Assembly: GCF_001426705.1 (NCBI RefSeq)
Contig: NZ_LMFC01000001.1
Coordinates: 1,641,355 to 1,705,354, forward strand
DNA length: 64,000 nucleotides
From: Cellulomonas sp. Root485
Lineage (GTDB): Bacteria; Actinomycetota; Actinomycetes; Actinomycetales; Cellulomonadaceae
Direction of reading: 5' to 3'
Under the pieces are notes generated by a model, which had not been told where the DNA came from, did no database searches, and was given only the letters and a program-made list of their open reading frames with translations. Each line of letters begins with the position of its first letter. The first letter of the stretch is position 1. The translations under genes and the position numbers were made by a program. Below are positions 1 through 9,206 of the stretch, in pieces.

Positions 1-485
1 TGCGCGGACACGCGCGCCTCCGCCTCGGCACGGTCCATGCCGCGCAGCCGCACCAGCCGCTCGACGCGCAGCACCGCAGGGGTGTGCACGACGACGAGCA
101 CGTGGAACGCGTCGGCCTGGCCGGTCTCGACGAGCAGCGGGATGTCGTGCACGACCACGGCGCCGTGGTCGGTGGTCGCGGAAGCCGCCTCCCGCTCGGC
201 GGAGAGCCGCCGCACGATCGGGTGCACGATGCCGTCGAGACGGGCGCGGGCGGCGTCGTCGGCGAACACGATCGAGGCGAGCGCCGCCCGGTCCAGGGAC
301 CCGTCGCCGGCGAGCACCCCGCGGCCGAACTCGTCGACGACCGCGTCCAGTCCCGCCGAGCCGGGCGCGACCGCCTCCCGCGCCAGGACGTCGGAGTCGA
401 TCACCACCGCCCCGTGCTCCGCCAGTCGCCGTGCCGCGACGGACTTGCCGGCCGCGATCCCGCCTGTCAGACCGATGCGTTGCAT
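1..485 (-). CDS. coaE: Dephospho-CoA kinase, N-terminal part (runs off the window)
   Basis: This enzyme phosphorylates dephospho-CoA at the ribose 3'-hydroxyl, the last step of coenzyme A synthesis, in the cytoplasm. The protein opens MQRIGLTGGIAAGKS, a P-loop directly at the N-terminus as is normal for CoaE, followed by the VIDSDVLAREAV segment typical of the family. About 161 residues are visible and the C-terminus lies beyond position 1. The ATG at 485 is the only sensible start because the P-loop begins within ten residues of it. It is downstream of rpsA on the same strand, separated by a strong hairpin, so it may be weakly co-transcribed. Actinobacterial CoaE proteins often carry a C-terminal extension, which cannot be judged here. 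Confidence 0.93.
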   Translation of the reverse strand, partial: MQRIGLTGGIAAGKSVAARRLAEHGAVVIDSDVLAREAVAPGSAGLDAVVDEFGRGVLAGDGSLDRAALASIVFADDAARARLDGIVHPIVRRLSAEREAASATTDHGAVVVHDIPLLVETGQADAFHVLVVVHTPAVLRVERLVRLRGMDRAEAEARVSA

Positions 486-534
486 CCGCCCATCCTGCCC
501 TGCTCGGCGCTGCGGTGCAGAGGCCGGGAACGCC

Positions 535-567
535 GAAGGCCGGCCACCACGAGGGTGACCGGCCTTC
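535..567 (-). terminator. Hairpin downstream of rpsA
   Basis: A 14-bp stem with one mismatch and a five-base loop lies 16 bases past the rpsA stop codon and before coaE. There is no clear T-run, as is common in high-GC actinomycetes. It may end or attenuate rpsA transcription. Confidence 0.6.
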
Positions 568-583
568 GAGCGTCAGGCGTGGA

Positions 584-2089
584 TCAGTTGCCCGTGAGCT
601 TCTCGCGCAGAGCGGCGAGCGCCTCGTCGGACGCGAGCGTGCCCGCGGCCTCCTCGGTCGACGACGAGTACGACGACGGCACGGGGCCGGCCGACGAGCT
701 CGACGACGAGGACGTGGCGGTCGCACCCTCGGCGGCGCCGCTGGCGGCCTCCGCGTCGGCCTTCGCGGCGTCGGCGACCTGCTTGCGGTGCGCCTCCCAG
801 CGCTCGTGGGCCTGCGCGTACTGCGCCTCCCACACCTCGCGCTGCGCCTCGAAGCCCTCGAGCCACTCGTTCGTGGCCGGGTCGAAGCCCTCGGGGTACT
901 TGTAGTTGCCGGCCTCGTCGTACTCCGCCGCCATGCCGTACAGCGCGGGGTCGAAGTCCTCGCTGGCCGGGTCGAAGCCCTCGTTCGCCTGCTTCAGCGA
1001 CAGCGAGATGCGGCGACGCTCCAGGTCGATGTCGATGACCTTGACGAAGACGTCGTCGCCGACCTGGACGACCTGCTCCGGGATCTCGACGTGGCGCACG
1101 GCCAGCTCCGAGATGTGGACCAGGCCCTCGATGCCGTCCTCGACGCGCACGAACGCACCGAACGGAACCAGCTTGGTGACCTTGCCCGGGACGACCTGGC
1201 CGATGGCGTGCGTGCGGGCGAATGCCTGCCACGGGTCCTCCTGCGTCGCCTTCAGCGACAGGGAGACACGCTCGCGGTCGAAGTCGACGTCGAGAACCTC
1301 GACGGTGACCTCCTGGCCGACCTCGACGACCTCGGACGGGTGGTCGATGTGCTTCCAGGACAGCTCGGAGACGTGCACGAGCCCGTCCACGCCACCCAGG
1401 TCCACGAACGCACCGAAGTTGACGATCGAGGACACGACACCGGGGCGGACCTGGCCCTTCTGCAGCGTCTGCAGGAAGGTGGAGCGCACCTCGGACTGCG
1501 TCTGCTCGAGCCAGGCACGGCGCGACAGGACCACGTTGTTGCGGTTCTTGTCGAGCTCGATGATCTTGGCCTCGATCTCCTTGCCGACGTACGGCTGGAG
1601 GTCGCGGACGCGACGCATCTCCACCAGCGACGCGGGCAGGAAGCCGCGCAGACCGATGTCGAGGATGAGGCCGCCCTTGACGACCTCGATGACGGTGCCG
1701 GTGACGACGCCGTCCTCCTCCTTGATCTTCTCGATCGTGCCCCAGGCGCGCTCGTACTGTGCGCGCTTCTTGGACAGGATCAGCCGGCCTTCCTTGTCCT
1801 CCTTCTGGAGGACGAGGGCCTCGACTGCGTCGCCGACCTTGACAACCTCACCGGGGTCCACGTCGTGCTTGATGGACAGCTCACGGGAGGGGATGACGCC
1901 CTCGGTCTTGTAACCGATGTCGAGCAGGACCTCGTCGCGGTCGACCTTGACGATGGTGCCCTCGACGATGTCGCCATCGTTGAAGTACTTGATGGTGGCG
2001 TCGATCGCGGCGAGGAAGTCCTCGGCCGAGCCGATGTCGTTGATCGCGACCTGCGGGGTGGCGGGCTTCGCGGGGGTGGTGATGCTCAT
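584..2089 (-). CDS. rpsA: 30S ribosomal protein S1
   Basis: S1 binds mRNA on the small ribosomal subunit. The 501-residue protein contains four S1 (OB-fold) repeats, at about residues 35-105, 120-185, 205-275 and 290-360. Repeats 3 and 4 are the most canonical, with the GAFVDLGGVDGLVHVSELSW and GAFVRVEDGIEGLVHISELA segments. Four repeats and a long acidic, Ser/Ala-rich tail are usual for actinobacterial S1, unlike the six repeats of E. coli. The tail contains two FDPA-type acidic patches. The start MSITTPAKPATPQ was chosen because the reading frame upstream has no protein-like sequence and a sigma-70-type promoter lies about 200 bp upstream. Confidence 0.97.
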   Translation of the reverse strand: MSITTPAKPATPQVAINDIGSAEDFLAAIDATIKYFNDGDIVEGTIVKVDRDEVLLDIGYKTEGVIPSRELSIKHDVDPGEVVKVGDAVEALVLQKEDKEGRLILSKKRAQYERAWGTIEKIKEEDGVVTGTVIEVVKGGLILDIGLRGFLPASLVEMRRVRDLQPYVGKEIEAKIIELDKNRNNVVLSRRAWLEQTQSEVRSTFLQTLQKGQVRPGVVSSIVNFGAFVDLGGVDGLVHVSELSWKHIDHPSEVVEVGQEVTVEVLDVDFDRERVSLSLKATQEDPWQAFARTHAIGQVVPGKVTKLVPFGAFVRVEDGIEGLVHISELAVRHVEIPEQVVQVGDDVFVKVIDIDLERRRISLSLKQANEGFDPASEDFDPALYGMAAEYDEAGNYKYPEGFDPATNEWLEGFEAQREVWEAQYAQAHERWEAHRKQVADAAKADAEAASGAAEGATATSSSSSSSAGPVPSSYSSSTEEAAGTLASDEALAALREKLTGN

Positions 2090-2285
2090 GTAGGGATGGG
2101 CTCCGATGCGGACAGGGAAGTTGTGAGGACTGAACGTGTGTGCCGGCGGCACGGTGATGTACGTAGGACAGACGAGATGGTGAGCGCGATCTGGTGGGAC
2201 GCCCTCGACCCTCCGGAGAGAGCCCCCGCACGAGCAGTACGAGTGAGGACACGCCGACGCAACAAGGCGCGCGGCACCGCCGTCC

Positions 2286-2315
2286 ACCCTATCGGGGTGA
2301 CGATGGGCAGGTCAA
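2286..2315 (-). promoter_or_regulatory. Sigma-70-type promoter of rpsA
   Basis: On the minus strand, TTGACC (2315-2310) and TAGGGT (2291-2286) are separated by 18 bases. This matches the -35/-10 pattern of the principal sigma factor. It sits just past the pfkA stop and about 195 bases before the rpsA start, giving rpsA its own promoter and a long leader. No riboswitch fold was recognised in the leader. Confidence 0.6.
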
Positions 2316-2330
2316 AGCCGGTCCGCCCGG

Positions 2331-3356
2331 TCAGGCCAGGGCCCGCGCCACCGAGAGCAGCTCGTCAGGCACGTACTTGACCTTGCCGGCCACCTCGCTG
2401 AGCGGCACCATCTCCACGCGTTCGCCGCGCAGCGCCGTCATGACGTTCGACTGCCCGCCGCTCGCGGCGTCGATCGCGGCCACCCCGAACCGCGAGCCGA
2501 GGATCCGGTCGACGTGCGTCGGGATGCCGCCGCGCTGCACGTGGCCGAGCACGACCACCCGCGTGTCGAAGCCCGTGCGCTTCTCGACCTCGGCCTTGAG
2601 CCGCTCGCCGATGGCCCCGGCGACGATGTCCCCGAACTTCCCGACGGGCGTCTCGTAGTGCATCGACGTCCCCTCGGCCGGGATCGCGCCCTCCGCGACG
2701 ACGATGATCGAGAAGCTGGCGTGCGCGCGGTGCCGGTGCTTGAGGAAGCGCTCGATCTTGTCGATGTCGAACGGTGCCTCGGGGACGAGCACGAGCTCCG
2801 CTCCCCCGGCGATGCCGGACGTCGCGGCGATCCAGCCCGCGTGCCGGCCCATGACCTCGACGATCATCACGCGGTTGTGGCTCTCCGCGGTGGTGTGGAT
2901 GCGGTCGATGGCCTCGGTCGCGATGGCCACCGCGGTGTCGAACCCGATCGACTGGTCGGTGCCCCAGACGTCGTTGTCGATCGTCTTGGGGATGGCCACG
3001 ATCCGGACGCCGGCCTCGGCGACCTTGCTGGCTGCGTGCAGCGTGCCGTCGCCGCCGATGCAGATGAGGGCCTCGATCCGCTCGGACTCCAGCGTCGACA
3101 GGACCGCGTCGAGCCCACCGTCGTCGGCGTGCGGGTGGTAGCGCGCGGTGCCGAGGAGCGTGCCGCCGACCGAGAGCTGGTTGCGGATGTGCTGGCGCGT
3201 CAGCGGGAGGCTGAACCCGTCGACCACCCCGCGCCACCCGTTGCGGAAGCCGATGATCGTGTGCCCGTACTCGCCCTCGCCACGCTTGACGACGGCGCGG
3301 ATCGCGGCGTTCAGACCGGGGACGTCCCCGCCGCCCGTGAGCAGACCGACTCGCAC
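2331..3356 (-). CDS. pfkA: 6-phosphofructokinase, ATP-type of the actinobacterial (group III) clade
   Basis: Converts fructose 6-phosphate to fructose 1,6-bisphosphate in glycolysis. The 341-residue protein begins VRVGLLTGGGDVPGLNAAIR. It has the substrate motifs PKTIDNDVWGTD, MGRHAGWIA and LGHVQRGG. The nucleotide-site motif is GGDGT, where Gly (position 104 in E. coli numbering) favours ATP over pyrophosphate. The Lys of PKTIDND is shared with pyrophosphate enzymes. This Gly/Lys combination is known from ATP-dependent actinobacterial PFKs. The GTG start at 3356 is preceded by AAGGAG at a good distance, whereas upstream codons give non-protein-like sequence. The gene is followed by the rpsA promoter. 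Confidence 0.95.
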   Translation of the reverse strand: MRVGLLTGGGDVPGLNAAIRAVVKRGEGEYGHTIIGFRNGWRGVVDGFSLPLTRQHIRNQLSVGGTLLGTARYHPHADDGGLDAVLSTLESERIEALICIGGDGTLHAASKVAEAGVRIVAIPKTIDNDVWGTDQSIGFDTAVAIATEAIDRIHTTAESHNRVMIVEVMGRHAGWIAATSGIAGGAELVLVPEAPFDIDKIERFLKHRHRAHASFSIIVVAEGAIPAEGTSMHYETPVGKFGDIVAGAIGERLKAEVEKRTGFDTRVVVLGHVQRGGIPTHVDRILGSRFGVAAIDAASGGQSNVMTALRGERVEMVPLSEVAGKVKYVPDELLSVARALA

Positions 3357-3460
3357 GCTGGCACTCCTTGATCGCGATGACATGGATCGGAGCGCGTCGT
3401 CGGGCTGCCGGAGGCCCAGCGTATCGGCGCGTACGAGCCGTGGGAGGGGACACTGGTCCC

Positions 3461-4279
3461 GTGTCTGACGATCCGCTGGCCGAGGCCGGCTACCTCGACG
3501 TACCGCCGGCGGCCGGCGGAGCGGCGAGCCGCTCGTGGTGGGACGCCAACGCGGAGGAATACCTCGACGAGCACGGGACGTTCCTCGGGCCGGCGGACTT
3601 CTGCTGGTGCCCCGAGGGGCTGCGGGAGAAGGACTCCCGGCTGCTCGGCGACCTGTCGGGTCGACGCGTGCTCGAGGTGGGCGCCGGGGCTGCGCAGTGC
3701 GCACGGTGGCTCGTCGGCGAGGGCGTCGACGTCGTCGCGACCGACGTGTCGGGCGGGATGCTCGAGGCGGGCGCCCGCTACGACGCCGCCACAGGACGCG
3801 TGACGCCCTTGGTCCAGGCGGACGCCCGCGCGCTGCCGTTCGCCGACGACGCGTTCGACGTCGCCTTCACGGCGTTCGGGGCGCTGCCGTTCGTCCCGGA
3901 CGCCGACCGGGTGCACGCCGAGGTGGCGCGGGTCCTGCGCCCGGGCGGCCGGTGGGTGTTCGCGGTGACCCACCCCGTGCGCTGGGCGTTCCCCGACGAC
4001 CCCGGCGAAGGTGGTCTGACCGCGACGCGCTCGTACTTCGACCGGACGCCGTACGCCGAGCTCGGTGAGTCGGGCGGCGTCCTGTACGCCGAGTACCACC
4101 GGACCCTCGGAGACCACGTCGGCGAGCTGGTCGCGGCCGGGTTCGTCCTGGACCGGCTCGTCGAGCCCGAGTGGCCCGTGGGGCACGACCGGACCTGGGG
4201 CGGGTGGGGACCCGTGCGGGGGGCTCGGCTGCCGGGGACGGCGATCTTCGTGACGCATCTCGGGCGGCCGTCCGCGTAG
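3461..4279 (+). CDS. Class I SAM-dependent methyltransferase
   Basis: A 272-residue methyltransferase of unknown substrate. SAM-binding motif I is VLEVGAGAAQCARWL, followed by the acidic loop VVATDVS and motif IV-like ALPFADDAFDVAFTAFGALP, all of the UbiE/MenG-like type (Methyltransf_11). The N-terminal segment RSWWDANAEEYLDEHG is common in actinobacterial family members. The GTG start at 3461 has a GGGAGGGG ribosome-binding site upstream; an earlier ATG at 3368 would overlap the pfkA leader and adds an unlikely Arg-rich stretch. It is divergent from pfkA and convergent with actP, and the stop codon lies inside a terminator hairpin. Confidence 0.88.
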   Translation: MSDDPLAEAGYLDVPPAAGGAASRSWWDANAEEYLDEHGTFLGPADFCWCPEGLREKDSRLLGDLSGRRVLEVGAGAAQCARWLVGEGVDVVATDVSGGMLEAGARYDAATGRVTPLVQADARALPFADDAFDVAFTAFGALPFVPDADRVHAEVARVLRPGGRWVFAVTHPVRWAFPDDPGEGGLTATRSYFDRTPYAELGESGGVLYAEYHRTLGDHVGELVAAGFVLDRLVEPEWPVGHDRTWGGWGPVRGARLPGTAIFVTHLGRPSA

Positions 4280-4290
4280 ACGGCCGCCCG
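4261..4290. terminator. Bidirectional terminator between methyltransferase gene and actP
   Basis: A perfect 12-bp inverted repeat (4261-4272 with 4279-4290) with a six-base loop lies between two convergent genes. The methyltransferase stop codon is inside it and the actP stop follows ten bases later, so it can serve both strands. Confidence 0.75.
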
Positions 4291-4300
4291 AGGTGTGCCG

Positions 4301-5959
4301 TCAGTGCACGGACGCCTTCTCGGACCCGGCGCCCGTGAGGGACCGGACCTCCATCTCCGCGTACTTCTCGGGGCTGCTCTTGTCCTTGCTCAGGTACGTC
4401 CCGAGGATCCCCAGGAGGAACGCGAGGGGGATCGAGATCAACCCCGGGTTCTCCAGCGGGATCAGGTGGAAGTCGATGTCGGTGTTCTTGATCATCGACA
4501 GGCTGGCGCCCGTGACCGGGTCCACCTTGCCCGACACCACCGGCGAGAACGCGATGAGGACCAGGCAGGAGATCAGCCCGCCGTAGATGCTCCACAGCGC
4601 ACCGGAGGTGTTGAACCGCTTCCAGAACAGCGAGTAGAGGATCGTCGGCAGGTTGGCGCTCGCCGCGACCGCGAAGGCCAGCGCCACGAGGAACGCCACG
4701 TTCTGGCCGTTGGCGAAGATGCCGCCGATGATGGCCAGGATCCCGATGACGACCACCGTGATCCGCGCGACCCGCACCTCGCCGTCGGGCTTGACCTCGC
4801 CGTGCTTGATCACCGAGGCGTAGATGTCGTGCGCGAACGACGCCGCCGCCGTGATCGTCAGCCCCGCGACCACCGCGAGGATCGTCGCGAACGCGACCGC
4901 CGAGATGAGGCCCAGCAGGATCGTGCCGCCCAGCTCGTACGCCAGCAGCGGGGCCGCCGAGTTCACGCCGCCGGGTGCCGCCTTGATGGCCTCCGGCCCG
5001 ACGAGCGCAGCGGCGCCGTAGCCGAGCACGAGCGTGAACAGGTAGAAGATGCCGATCAGCCAGATCGCCCAGACGACCGAACGACGGGCCTCCTTGGCCG
5101 TCGGCACCGTGTAGAAGCGCATGAGGACGTGCGGCAGGCCGGCGGTGCCGAGGACGAGCGCCAGGGCGAGCGACAGGAAGTTCAGCTGGCTCATCGTGCT
5201 GACGCCGTACTGCTTGCCCGGCTCGATGACCGCCTCGCCGCCCTCGCCCGCCATGTCGATGGCGCCCTGCAGGAGGTCGGAGAAGTTGAAGCCGAACTGG
5301 GCGAGGACCCACAGCGTCATGACGGCCGCTCCGGCGATGAGGAGCACCGCCTTGATGATCTGCACCCACGTGGTGCCCTTCATGCCGCCCACCAGGACGT
5401 ACAGGATCATCAGCGCACCCACGACGGCGATGACGAGCCCCTGGGCCGCGGTGCCGTCGACGCCGAGCAGGAGGGCCACCAGGCCACCGGCGCCGGCCAT
5501 CTGGGCGAGCAGGTAGAAGAAGACGACCGTCAGGGTCGCCAGCGCCGCGGCCATGCGCACGGGACGCTGCCTGAGCCGGAACGACAGCACGTCGGCCATG
5601 GTGAAGCGGCCGGTGTTGCGCAGCAGCTCCGCCACGAGGAGGAGGGCGACCAGCCACGCGACCAGGAAGCCGATGGAGTACAGGAAGCCGTCGTACCCGT
5701 TGATCGCGATCGCGCCGCAGATGCCGAGGAACGAGGCCGCCGACAGGTAGTCGCCGGCGATCGCGGTGCCGTTCTGGGGGCCGGTGAACGAGCGCCCGGC
5801 CGCGTAGTAGTCCGCAGCCGTCTTGTTGTTCCGCGACGCACGGAACACGATCACGAGCGTGATGGCGACGAAGCCGCCGAAGATGGCGATGTTGACCCAG
5901 GGGTTGCCGATGTCCTCGGACTCGGCAGCCTTCAGCAGAGTGGTCAGCGAGGCGCTCAT
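4301..5959 (-). CDS. actP: Cation/acetate symporter of the sodium:solute symporter family
   Basis: A 552-residue polytopic membrane protein of the SSS family, probably taking up acetate or related short monocarboxylates with Na+ or H+. The sequence from ASRNNKTAADYYAAGRSF through NGTAIAGDYLSAASFLGI is the ActP/YjcG-type N-terminal signature, and about 13 hydrophobic segments follow. It overlaps by four bases (ATGA) with the upstream DUF485 gene, the typical yjcH-actP arrangement (mctB-mctC in corynebacteria). Substrate is inferred from family; propionate or pyruvate are alternatives. Confidence 0.9.
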   Translation of the reverse strand: MSASLTTLLKAAESEDIGNPWVNIAIFGGFVAITLVIVFRASRNNKTAADYYAAGRSFTGPQNGTAIAGDYLSAASFLGICGAIAINGYDGFLYSIGFLVAWLVALLLVAELLRNTGRFTMADVLSFRLRQRPVRMAAALATLTVVFFYLLAQMAGAGGLVALLLGVDGTAAQGLVIAVVGALMILYVLVGGMKGTTWVQIIKAVLLIAGAAVMTLWVLAQFGFNFSDLLQGAIDMAGEGGEAVIEPGKQYGVSTMSQLNFLSLALALVLGTAGLPHVLMRFYTVPTAKEARRSVVWAIWLIGIFYLFTLVLGYGAAALVGPEAIKAAPGGVNSAAPLLAYELGGTILLGLISAVAFATILAVVAGLTITAAASFAHDIYASVIKHGEVKPDGEVRVARITVVVIGILAIIGGIFANGQNVAFLVALAFAVAASANLPTILYSLFWKRFNTSGALWSIYGGLISCLVLIAFSPVVSGKVDPVTGASLSMIKNTDIDFHLIPLENPGLISIPLAFLLGILGTYLSKDKSSPEKYAEMEVRSLTGAGSEKASVH

Positions 5960-6306
5960 ACGGCCTCACCGTCCAGCGGGTCGCCGTTCTCGATGTGCAG
6001 ACGGAGACGCTCGGCCACCGGGTCCTGCCGGTTGTTCGCCCAGCGCGCGTAGATCATCGTGATCGCGAAGGTGCTCACGAACTGGCCCAGCCCGAGCAGC
6101 AGCCCGACGTTGATGTTGCCCCACACCTTGGTGGACATGAAGTCGTGGGCGTAGTCGGCGAGCAGCACGTACAGGAAGTACCAGGACAGGAAGAAGGCCG
6201 TCATGGGGAAGACGAAGCGACGGAACCGGCGCTTGAGCGCCTGGAACTCCTCGCTGTTCTGCACTCGTTGGTAGTCGGTCTCGCGTTCTCCGAAGGTGTC
6301 GGTCAT
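5956..6306 (-). CDS. DUF485 membrane protein, partner of the acetate symporter
   Basis: A 116-residue protein with two transmembrane segments (about residues 33-53 and 68-88) and the DUF485 pattern EEFQALKRRFRRFVFPMTAFFL plus WYFLYVLLADYA. It is the YjcH-like small subunit always found upstream of actP-type genes. Its function is not established; a role in assembly or activity of the symporter is inferred from conserved linkage. The ATG at 6306 is preceded by GGGAGG seven bases away, and the stop overlaps the actP start. Confidence 0.88.
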   Translation of the reverse strand: MTDTFGERETDYQRVQNSEEFQALKRRFRRFVFPMTAFFLSWYFLYVLLADYAHDFMSTKVWGNINVGLLLGLGQFVSTFAITMIYARWANNRQDPVAERLRLHIENGDPLDGEAV

Positions 6307-6361
6307 CAGCGCCTCCCGGGTGGGGATGTCAGCGGCTCCGTCGCCACTGTGTGCCCGACAC

Positions 6362-6377
6362 TGTGGCGTAGATCACC
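6362..6377. promoter_or_regulatory. Possible CRP/GlxR-type site upstream of the DUF485-actP operon
   Basis: TGTGG-N6-TCACC resembles the TGTGA-N6-TCACA consensus of CRP-family regulators (8 of 10 symmetric positions). It lies about 56 bases upstream of the DUF485 start in the only promoter-sized gap of the operon. Carbon control of acetate uptake by GlxR is known in corynebacteria; its use here is inference. Confidence 0.35.
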
Positions 6378-6448
6378 CCGCAGCGCACCCGATACTTCCG
6401 ACCAACTCGTCGATACCCACGCAATTCCTGCGATCGGGCGACAAACCG

Positions 6449-9187
6449 TCAGTGCCCGGCGTCGTGCCAGGAGCTCCCCGCGCCGACCGTGACGTCCAGC
6501 GGCACGTCGAGCGGGCCGTCCGTGGCCGCATCCCCCGCAGCACCCATCTGCTCGCGGACGAGCGCCTCCAGCTCGGCCCGCTCCCCCGCAGCCACCTCCA
6601 GCACGAGCTCGTCGTGCACCTGGAGCAGCACGCGTGAGCCCAGGCCACGGCGGGTCAGCTCGCGGTCGACCCCGAGCATCGCCACCTTGATCAGGTCCGC
6701 GGCGCTGCCCTGGATCGGGGCGTTCAGGGCCATGCGCTCGGCCATCTCGCGGCGCTGGCGGTTGTCGCTGGTGAGGTCGGGCAGATACCTGCGGCGCCCC
6801 AGGATCGTGGCGGTGTAGCCGGTCTGCCGCGCGACGTCGACGACGCCCGTGAGGTAGTCGCGCACGCCGCCGAACCGCGAGAAGTAGTCCTGCATGAGCA
6901 CGGCTGCCTCGGACACCTCGATCGAGAGCTGCTGCGAGAGGCCGAACGGCGACAGCCCGTAGGCCAGGCCGTAGCTCATCGCCTTGATCTTGGACCGCAT
7001 GGCCGGGGTGACCTCGTCCGTCGGCACGGAGAACACGCGCGAGCCGACGTAGCTGTGCAGGTCCTCGCCCGAGCGGAACGCCTCGATCAGGCCCTCGTCG
7101 CCCGACAGGTGCGCCATGATCCGCATCTCGATCTGCGAGTAGTCCGCGGTCAGCAGCGTCTCGTAGCCGTCGCCGACCACGAACGCGCGCCGGATCTGCC
7201 GGCCGGCCTCGGTGCGGATCGGGATGTTCTGCAGGTTCGGGTCCGCGGACGACAGCCGGCCGGTCGCCGCGATCGTCTGCTGGAACGTGGTGTGGATGCG
7301 TCCGTCGGGGGCGACGGACCGCAGCAGACCCTCGACGGTCTGGCGCAGGCGGATGGCGTCGCGGTGCGCGAGCAGGTGCTCGAGGAACGGGTGCTGGGTG
7401 CGCGCGAAGAGGTCCGTGAGCGCGGCCGCGTCCGTGGTGTAGCCCGTCTTGATCTTCTTGGTCTTCGGCATGCCGAGCTGGTCGAACAGCACCTCCTGGA
7501 GCTGCTTCGGAGAGCCGAGGTTGACCTCGCGACCGATCACCGCGTACGCCTCGGCGGCCGCGTTCTGCACCTGCCCGTCGAAGGACTTCTCCAGGCCCGA
7601 CAGGTAACCCGAGTCGATCGCGATGCCGGTGCGCTCCATGCGCGCCAGCACGTCCACCAGCGGCAGCTCGAGGTTCTCCAGCAGACCCGTGGCGCCGCGG
7701 TCGGAGAGCTCTCCGCTCAGCACGTCGGCGAGGTCGCGGACCGCTGCCGCGCGGACGGCGGCGCGTCGGCCCTCGTCGGTGCCGTCGAGCTCGAGGTCCA
7801 GCGCACCCTGACCGCTGGTCGACACCTCGTCGGCGCCGAGCTCGCGGTGCAGGTAGCCGATGGCGAGGTCGGTCAGGTCGTACGCCCGCCGGTCCGGCTG
7901 GCACAGGTACGCCGCGAGCTCGGTGTCGAGCACGACGCCCGCGATCGGCAGACCCCGGCCGGCCAGCGCGTGCCAGGCCTCCTTCGCCGCGTGCACGATC
8001 TTCGGCGCTGCGGGGTCCGCGAGCCACGCCGCCAGCGCCGCCTCGTCGGCGGGCTGGATCTCCTGCAGGTCGAACGACGCCGCCTGCCCGTCGGGGTCCG
8101 CCAGCGCGATCCCCCACGCGTCACCGCTGGAGGGCGACCCGGACCCGCGGACGTCGACACCCAGCGGGAGTCCGGCCCGGGCACCGAGCCACTCGGCGAG
8201 CTCGCCGGCGCCGAGGACCGTGTGGTCGATCTGGGCCGCGGCGACCGTCCCCGGTCCCTCACCCTTCTCGTCGGGGAGCATCGCGAACAGGCGGTCCCGG
8301 ATGGCGCGGAACTCCAGCTCCTCGAGGATCGCGTGCAGCGCGGGCCGGTCCCACGGCCGCGCCGCGAGGTCCTCGGGGCCCAGCGGCAGCTCGAGGTCCG
8401 TCAGCAGCGCGTTGAGCTGGCGGTTGAGGCGCACCTGGTCGAGGTTGTCCCGCAGCGACTCCCCCGCCTTGCCCGGCACCTGGTCCGCGGCGTCGAGGAC
8501 CCCCTGGAGCCCGTCGTACTGCCCGATCCACTTGGCGGCGGTCTTCGGTCCCACCCCGGGGATGCCCGGCAGGTTGTCGCTGGACTCGCCGACGAGCGCG
8601 GCGAGGTCCGGGTAGCGGTGCGGCGGGACGCCGTACTTCGCCTCCACGGCGGCCGGGGTCATGCGCGCGAGCTCGGAGACGCCCTTGACGGGGTACAGCA
8701 CCGTGACGTCGTCGTTCACCAGCTGGAGCGCATCGCGGTCACCGGTGCAGATGAGGACCTGCATGCCCTGCGCCCGCGCCTGGACGGACAGGGTGGCCAG
8801 GATGTCGTCGGCCTCGAACTGCGGCTTGCTCAGCGACGGGATGTGCATGGTCTCCAGGACCCGCTCGATCACCGCCACCTGTCCCTTGAACGGAGCCGGC
8901 GTGGCGTCACGGTTGCCCTTGTACGCCTCGTAGACCTCCGTGCGGAACGTGGTCCGGCCCGCGTCGAAGGCGACGGCGACGTGCGTCGGCTCCTCGTCGC
9001 GGAGCAGGTTCGCGATCATCGAGAAGAACCCGAAGACCGCGTTGGTGGGCTCACCGGCCGACGTCGCGAACTTGTCCACCGGGAGCGCGAAGAACGCCCG
9101 GTAGGCCATCGAGTGACCGTCGATCAGGAGGAGTCGGGCAGGCGTTCCGGGAGTGGCCGGCGGAACCGCTGGCAGTGCGTCGCTCAC
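6449..9187 (-). CDS. polA: DNA polymerase I
   Basis: The repair and Okazaki-fragment polymerase, about 912 residues. Domains in order are a 5'-3' flap exonuclease (about 20-310, starting LLLIDGHSMAYRAFFALP), a degenerate 3'-5' exonuclease-like domain (about 340-500), and the polymerase domain. Motif A is LLTADYSQIEMRIMAHLSGD, motif B KIKAMSYGLAYG and motif C LLQVHDELVLE. The middle domain lacks a recognisable set of DEDD catalytic acids, as in other actinobacterial Pol I enzymes. Tyr in motif B (SYG) replaces the E. coli Phe762. The GTG at 9187 gives (M)SDALPAVPP; an ATG seven codons upstream (9208) is also possible but would overlap the divergent thioesterase start. Confidence 0.95.
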   Translation of the reverse strand: MSDALPAVPPATPGTPARLLLIDGHSMAYRAFFALPVDKFATSAGEPTNAVFGFFSMIANLLRDEEPTHVAVAFDAGRTTFRTEVYEAYKGNRDATPAPFKGQVAVIERVLETMHIPSLSKPQFEADDILATLSVQARAQGMQVLICTGDRDALQLVNDDVTVLYPVKGVSELARMTPAAVEAKYGVPPHRYPDLAALVGESSDNLPGIPGVGPKTAAKWIGQYDGLQGVLDAADQVPGKAGESLRDNLDQVRLNRQLNALLTDLELPLGPEDLAARPWDRPALHAILEELEFRAIRDRLFAMLPDEKGEGPGTVAAAQIDHTVLGAGELAEWLGARAGLPLGVDVRGSGSPSSGDAWGIALADPDGQAASFDLQEIQPADEAALAAWLADPAAPKIVHAAKEAWHALAGRGLPIAGVVLDTELAAYLCQPDRRAYDLTDLAIGYLHRELGADEVSTSGQGALDLELDGTDEGRRAAVRAAAVRDLADVLSGELSDRGATGLLENLELPLVDVLARMERTGIAIDSGYLSGLEKSFDGQVQNAAAEAYAVIGREVNLGSPKQLQEVLFDQLGMPKTKKIKTGYTTDAAALTDLFARTQHPFLEHLLAHRDAIRLRQTVEGLLRSVAPDGRIHTTFQQTIAATGRLSSADPNLQNIPIRTEAGRQIRRAFVVGDGYETLLTADYSQIEMRIMAHLSGDEGLIEAFRSGEDLHSYVGSRVFSVPTDEVTPAMRSKIKAMSYGLAYGLSPFGLSQQLSIEVSEAAVLMQDYFSRFGGVRDYLTGVVDVARQTGYTATILGRRRYLPDLTSDNRQRREMAERMALNAPIQGSAADLIKVAMLGVDRELTRRGLGSRVLLQVHDELVLEVAAGERAELEALVREQMGAAGDAATDGPLDVPLDVTVGAGSSWHDAGH

Positions 9188-9206
9188 GGGTGCCAACCTA
9201 TCTGCC

